Origin: Coxiellaceae bacterium
GTDB taxonomy: Bacteria > Pseudomonadota > Gammaproteobacteria > Coxiellales > Coxiellaceae
DNA length: 8,514 bases
Assembly: GCA_014238325.1 (NCBI GenBank)
Contig: JABABH010000140.1
Span: 1 to 8,514 of the forward strand
Direction of reading: 5' to 3'
Both the position numbers and the translations under genes were made by a program. The notes under the pieces are model-generated. The model saw only the letters and a list, made by a program, of their open reading frames with translations, made no database searches and had not been told where the DNA came from. Below are positions 6,973 through 8,514 of the stretch, one piece after another. Position 1 is the stretch's first letter, and the number at the start of each line of letters is the position of its first letter.

Positions 6973-7000
6973 ACATGGAGTCGATTCCTAAAATTTCAAG
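6973..7000 (-). promoter_or_regulatory. Sigma-32 (RpoH) heat-shock promoter of htpG
   Basis: On the minus strand the -35 is CTTGAAA (6994-7000), a perfect match to the RpoH consensus. After a 13-bp spacer the -10 is CTCCATGT (6973-6980), against consensus CCCCATNT with one mismatch. Transcription would start near 6966, giving a leader of about 93 nt before the htpG ATG at 6873. The location directly upstream of a classic heat-shock gene supports the call. Confidence 0.82.
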
Positions 7001-7047
7001 AGTGGCTAGGACTGTTCCGAGCGCTCTCTATCCCTTGAGGTTCATTT

Positions 7048-7076
7048 CAATGGGGCGCGCTTTATGCATCTCTAAG
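7048..7076 (-). promoter_or_regulatory. Possible second, weaker RpoH-type promoter upstream of htpG
   Basis: On the minus strand CTTAGAG (7070-7076, 4 of 7 consensus bases), a 14-bp spacer and CCCCATTG (7048-7055, near-perfect -10) resemble a heat-shock promoter 48 bp upstream of the stronger one. The -35 is poor and overlaps the inverted repeat at 7066-7080, so this is tentative. Confidence 0.25.
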
Positions 7077-7080
7077 ATGC
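7066..7080. repeat. Inverted repeat GCATCT-N3-AGATGC
   Basis: Two perfect 6-bp arms are separated by CTA, centred about 120 bp upstream of the DUF378 start and about 200 bp upstream of the htpG start. It could be an operator for a dimeric regulator or a small hairpin. No family can be assigned. Confidence 0.3.
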
Positions 7081-7192
7081 CGTGCTCACCCTATAAATTC
7101 TACTGGTATTGGCGTGATAAATCAGTAATAATCAATGGGGTGCCGCATTAGGTCATGCGAACGCTCTATATTGAACCCAAGGAGAAACAGCA

Positions 7193-7429
7193 ATGAAATG
7201 TCGTACAATGGATTGGATTGCCTTGATACTCGTGATTATTGGTGCCTTGAACTGGGGACTGGTTGGTTTTTTTAACTATAACCTTGTTAATGCTATTTTT
7301 GGTTTTGATAGCATTATCTCTCGTATTATTTATGCTATTGTTGGCCTATGCGGGCTTTGGATGATTTATTTTTGCGCAAAATGCAAGAGCTGTTGTTCTG
7401 CTCAGACGCCGCCAGAAGAACAAAAATAA
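7193..7429 (+). CDS. DUF378 family small membrane protein with cysteine-rich tail
   Basis: This protein of 78 residues fits the DUF378 (YuzA-like) family, whose function is unknown. The typical pattern is present: DWIALILVIIGALNWGLVGFF (7-27) forms the first membrane helix and ISRIIYAIVGLCGLWMIYF (42-60) the second, joined by a short loop with NLVNAIFG. The C-terminal tail is unusual in carrying CAKCKSCC at 61-68, right after the second helix, then a polar TPPEEQK end. With Cys3 and Cys53 this makes six cysteines in 78 residues. The start at 7193 is supported by an excellent AAGGAGA ribosome binding site (7179-7185) 7 nt upstream; Met6 is a less likely alternative. The gene stands alone, divergent from htpG and convergent with glmM. 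Confidence 0.88.
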   Translation: MKCRTMDWIALILVIIGALNWGLVGFFNYNLVNAIFGFDSIISRIIYAIVGLCGLWMIYFCAKCKSCCSAQTPPEEQK

Positions 7430-7458
7430 TTTTATCCATGGTGGCTGGATTGAACTGA

Positions 7459-7471
7459 GCTGCTAGGCAGC
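7459..7471. terminator. Small hairpin between the DUF378 gene and glmM, possible terminator
   Basis: GCTGC-TAG-GCAGC forms a 5-bp GC-rich stem with a 3-nt loop in the 59-bp gap between the two convergent genes. It is followed by GTTATCC on the plus strand and by no U tract on the minus strand. The evidence for termination is therefore weak. Confidence 0.25.
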
Positions 7472-7488
7472 GTTATCCTCATAGCCGA

Positions 7489-8514
7489 TCAAGTCAGTAG
7501 ATTTTGGATGACACTAGCGAGTTTACGAGCGATACCATGAATGATATCCTCGTCATGTCCTTCCACCATAACCCGAATCACCGGCTCCGTACCAGAAGCA
7601 CGCAGCAGGACACGCCCTAAGCCAGCTAGTTCTTCTTCTGCCTTAAGGACTGCTTTTGCAATATTCGGATGCTTTTCAAGCTTGACTGCATCTGTTACGG
7701 GCACATTGATCAAGACCTGTGGTTTCTTACTCATGATTTTCTTTAAGCTACTCAAGGGTTGATCTTCTTGATGCATAATACGCAGTATCTGTAAAGCGGT
7801 GATCACACCATCTCCGGTCGTGGTCAAGCCAAGATCAACAATATGTCCAGAAGACTCCCCTCCTAAATACCATTGTTTAGACTGCAATCGCTCCAATACA
7901 TGCCGATCACCAACCGGAGCACGCACAAAAGGAATATGGTGCTTTTTTAAGGTTTCTTCTAAACCAAGATTACTCATAATCGTGCCCACTATACCCGATG
8001 GCGAACAATGTTTGGTATAACGAAAACGTTCTATAGCTAAAATACAGAGTAATTCATCTCCATCCACCATAGCACCTGTATGATCGACCATGATCAGGCG
8101 ATCACCGTCCCCATCAAAAGCAATACCTACATCGGCTTCTTGCTCCAACACGCGCTGCTGTAATGCACGCGTATCCGTGGCACCAGATGCCTTGTTAATA
8201 TTGCAGCCATTGGGGTTTTTCGCTAATACATCGATATGGGCACCTAATTCATGGAAGATACTCGGCGCTATTTGATAGGTCGCTCCGTTTGCCGTATCAA
8301 TCACCAATTTAAAACGCTTTAATGTCAGATCAGGGGGAAAAGTACTCTTACAAAACTCAATATATCGACCATCAGCATCCAACATCCGATAAGCCTTCCC
8401 AAGTTTATCCGGTGCCACCGTTTTCATGGGTACATCAATTTTGTCCTCTATCGCCGCTTCTAGTTCATCCGATAACTTAAAGCCTGCATGATCAAAAAAT
8501 TTAATACCATTGTC
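7489..8514 (-). CDS. glmM: Phosphoglucosamine mutase GlmM, lacking the first quarter
   Basis: GlmM converts glucosamine-6-phosphate to glucosamine-1-phosphate in the cytoplasm, a step toward UDP-GlcNAc for peptidoglycan and lipopolysaccharide. The frame is open to the right edge and 341 residues plus the stop are visible. The ATG at 8427 is an internal methionine (VPMKTVAP), not a start. The visible part begins at DNGIKFF, which in this family comes just after the active-site serine loop (SASHNP), so that loop and about 105 residues lie outside the window. Seen here are the metal-binding DGDGDR loop (visible Asp134, 136 and 138), the sugar-binding GESSGH segment (about 219-224), and the phosphate-binding RASGTEPVIRVMVEG loop (from 305). 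These features distinguish it as a phosphohexomutase of the GlmM type. It converges on the DUF378 gene. Confidence 0.95.
   Translation of the reverse strand, partial: DNGIKFFDHAGFKLSDELEAAIEDKIDVPMKTVAPDKLGKAYRMLDADGRYIEFCKSTFPPDLTLKRFKLVIDTANGATYQIAPSIFHELGAHIDVLAKNPNGCNINKASGATDTRALQQRVLEQEADVGIAFDGDGDRLIMVDHTGAMVDGDELLCILAIERFRYTKHCSPSGIVGTIMSNLGLEETLKKHHIPFVRAPVGDRHVLERLQSKQWYLGGESSGHIVDLGLTTTGDGVITALQILRIMHQEDQPLSSLKKIMSKKPQVLINVPVTDAVKLEKHPNIAKAVLKAEEELAGLGRVLLRASGTEPVIRVMVEGHDEDIIHGIARKLASVIQNLLT

Larger units (their letters stand above)
6874..7192. other. Divergent intergenic region htpG / DUF378 gene
   Basis: This 319-bp spacer contains the htpG ribosome binding site and heat-shock promoter (leftward), a weaker second heat-shock-like promoter further upstream, and an inverted repeat GCATCT-CTA-AGATGC at 7066-7080. 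It also contains the DUF378 ribosome binding site at 7179-7185. A 60-codon rightward frame at 6856-7038 has no ribosome binding site and crosses the htpG start and promoter, so I do not call it. I found no convincing rightward sigma-70 promoter for the DUF378 gene. No CIRCE element is present. Confidence 0.65.

Noticed and set aside
6856..7038. 60-codon rightward frame across the htpG start and promoter
   Set aside because: It has no ribosome binding site, overlaps the htpG start codon and heat-shock promoter, and has no family resemblance.
7081..7178. Sigma-70 promoter for the DUF378 gene (TATAAA at 7092, TATATT at 7167)
   Set aside because: No acceptable -35 lies at the right distance from either, and the second would start transcription within the ribosome binding site.
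6874..7192. CIRCE/HrcA operator for heat-shock control
   Set aside because: No TTAGCACTC-N9-GAGTGCTAA-like inverted repeat is present; the RpoH-type promoter explains heat-shock control better.
7541..8275. Three rightward open frames opposite glmM (7541-7762, 7799-8020, 8090-8275)
   Set aside because: All are antisense to conserved GlmM motifs and have no supporting signals.

Overview
The window looks like ordinary chromosomal DNA from a gammaproteobacterium. The PhoB, PhoR, FolD, HtpG, ZapE and NhaA proteins read most like gammaproteobacterial members of their families, by recall and without a search. The moderate to low GC content and compact coding would suit a host-associated lineage such as the Legionellales, but that placement is a guess. 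There are no mobile elements, CRISPR arrays, or tRNA or rRNA genes, and I see no undescribed multi-gene system. The interest lies in the regulatory layout and a few odd proteins.

Layout from left to right. The 3' part of zapE (+, cut by the left edge) overlaps convergently by 26 bp with nhaA (-). A 394-bp spacer follows, containing a doubtful 98-codon reading frame, a perfect palindrome, and a promoter pointing into phoB. Next comes a co-directional block phoB - phoR - folD (+). A short hairpin-bearing gap separates folD from htpG (-), which converges on it. A 319-bp divergent spacer carries a strong sigma-32-type heat-shock promoter for htpG. Then come a small DUF378 membrane protein gene (+) and the 3' three quarters of glmM (-), cut by the right edge.

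How the genes relate. phoB and phoR form a two-component phosphate-type regulatory pair, but this PhoR begins at its PAS-like region and lacks the usual N-terminal membrane helices. folD (one-carbon metabolism) lies 33 bp downstream. It may be read through from phoBR, but it also has its own promoter-like sequence. Both phoB and folD lack a Shine-Dalgarno sequence. In both, a good sigma-70-like promoter is placed so that transcription should start at or within a few bases of the ATG. This suggests leaderless mRNAs, which is the most coherent unusual signal here. The other genes whose starts are visible (nhaA, phoR, htpG, DUF378) have recognisable ribosome binding sites. zapE (cell division ATPase), nhaA (Na+/H+ antiport), htpG (Hsp90 chaperone) and glmM (cell-wall precursor synthesis) are housekeeping or stress genes with no evident functional link to each other.
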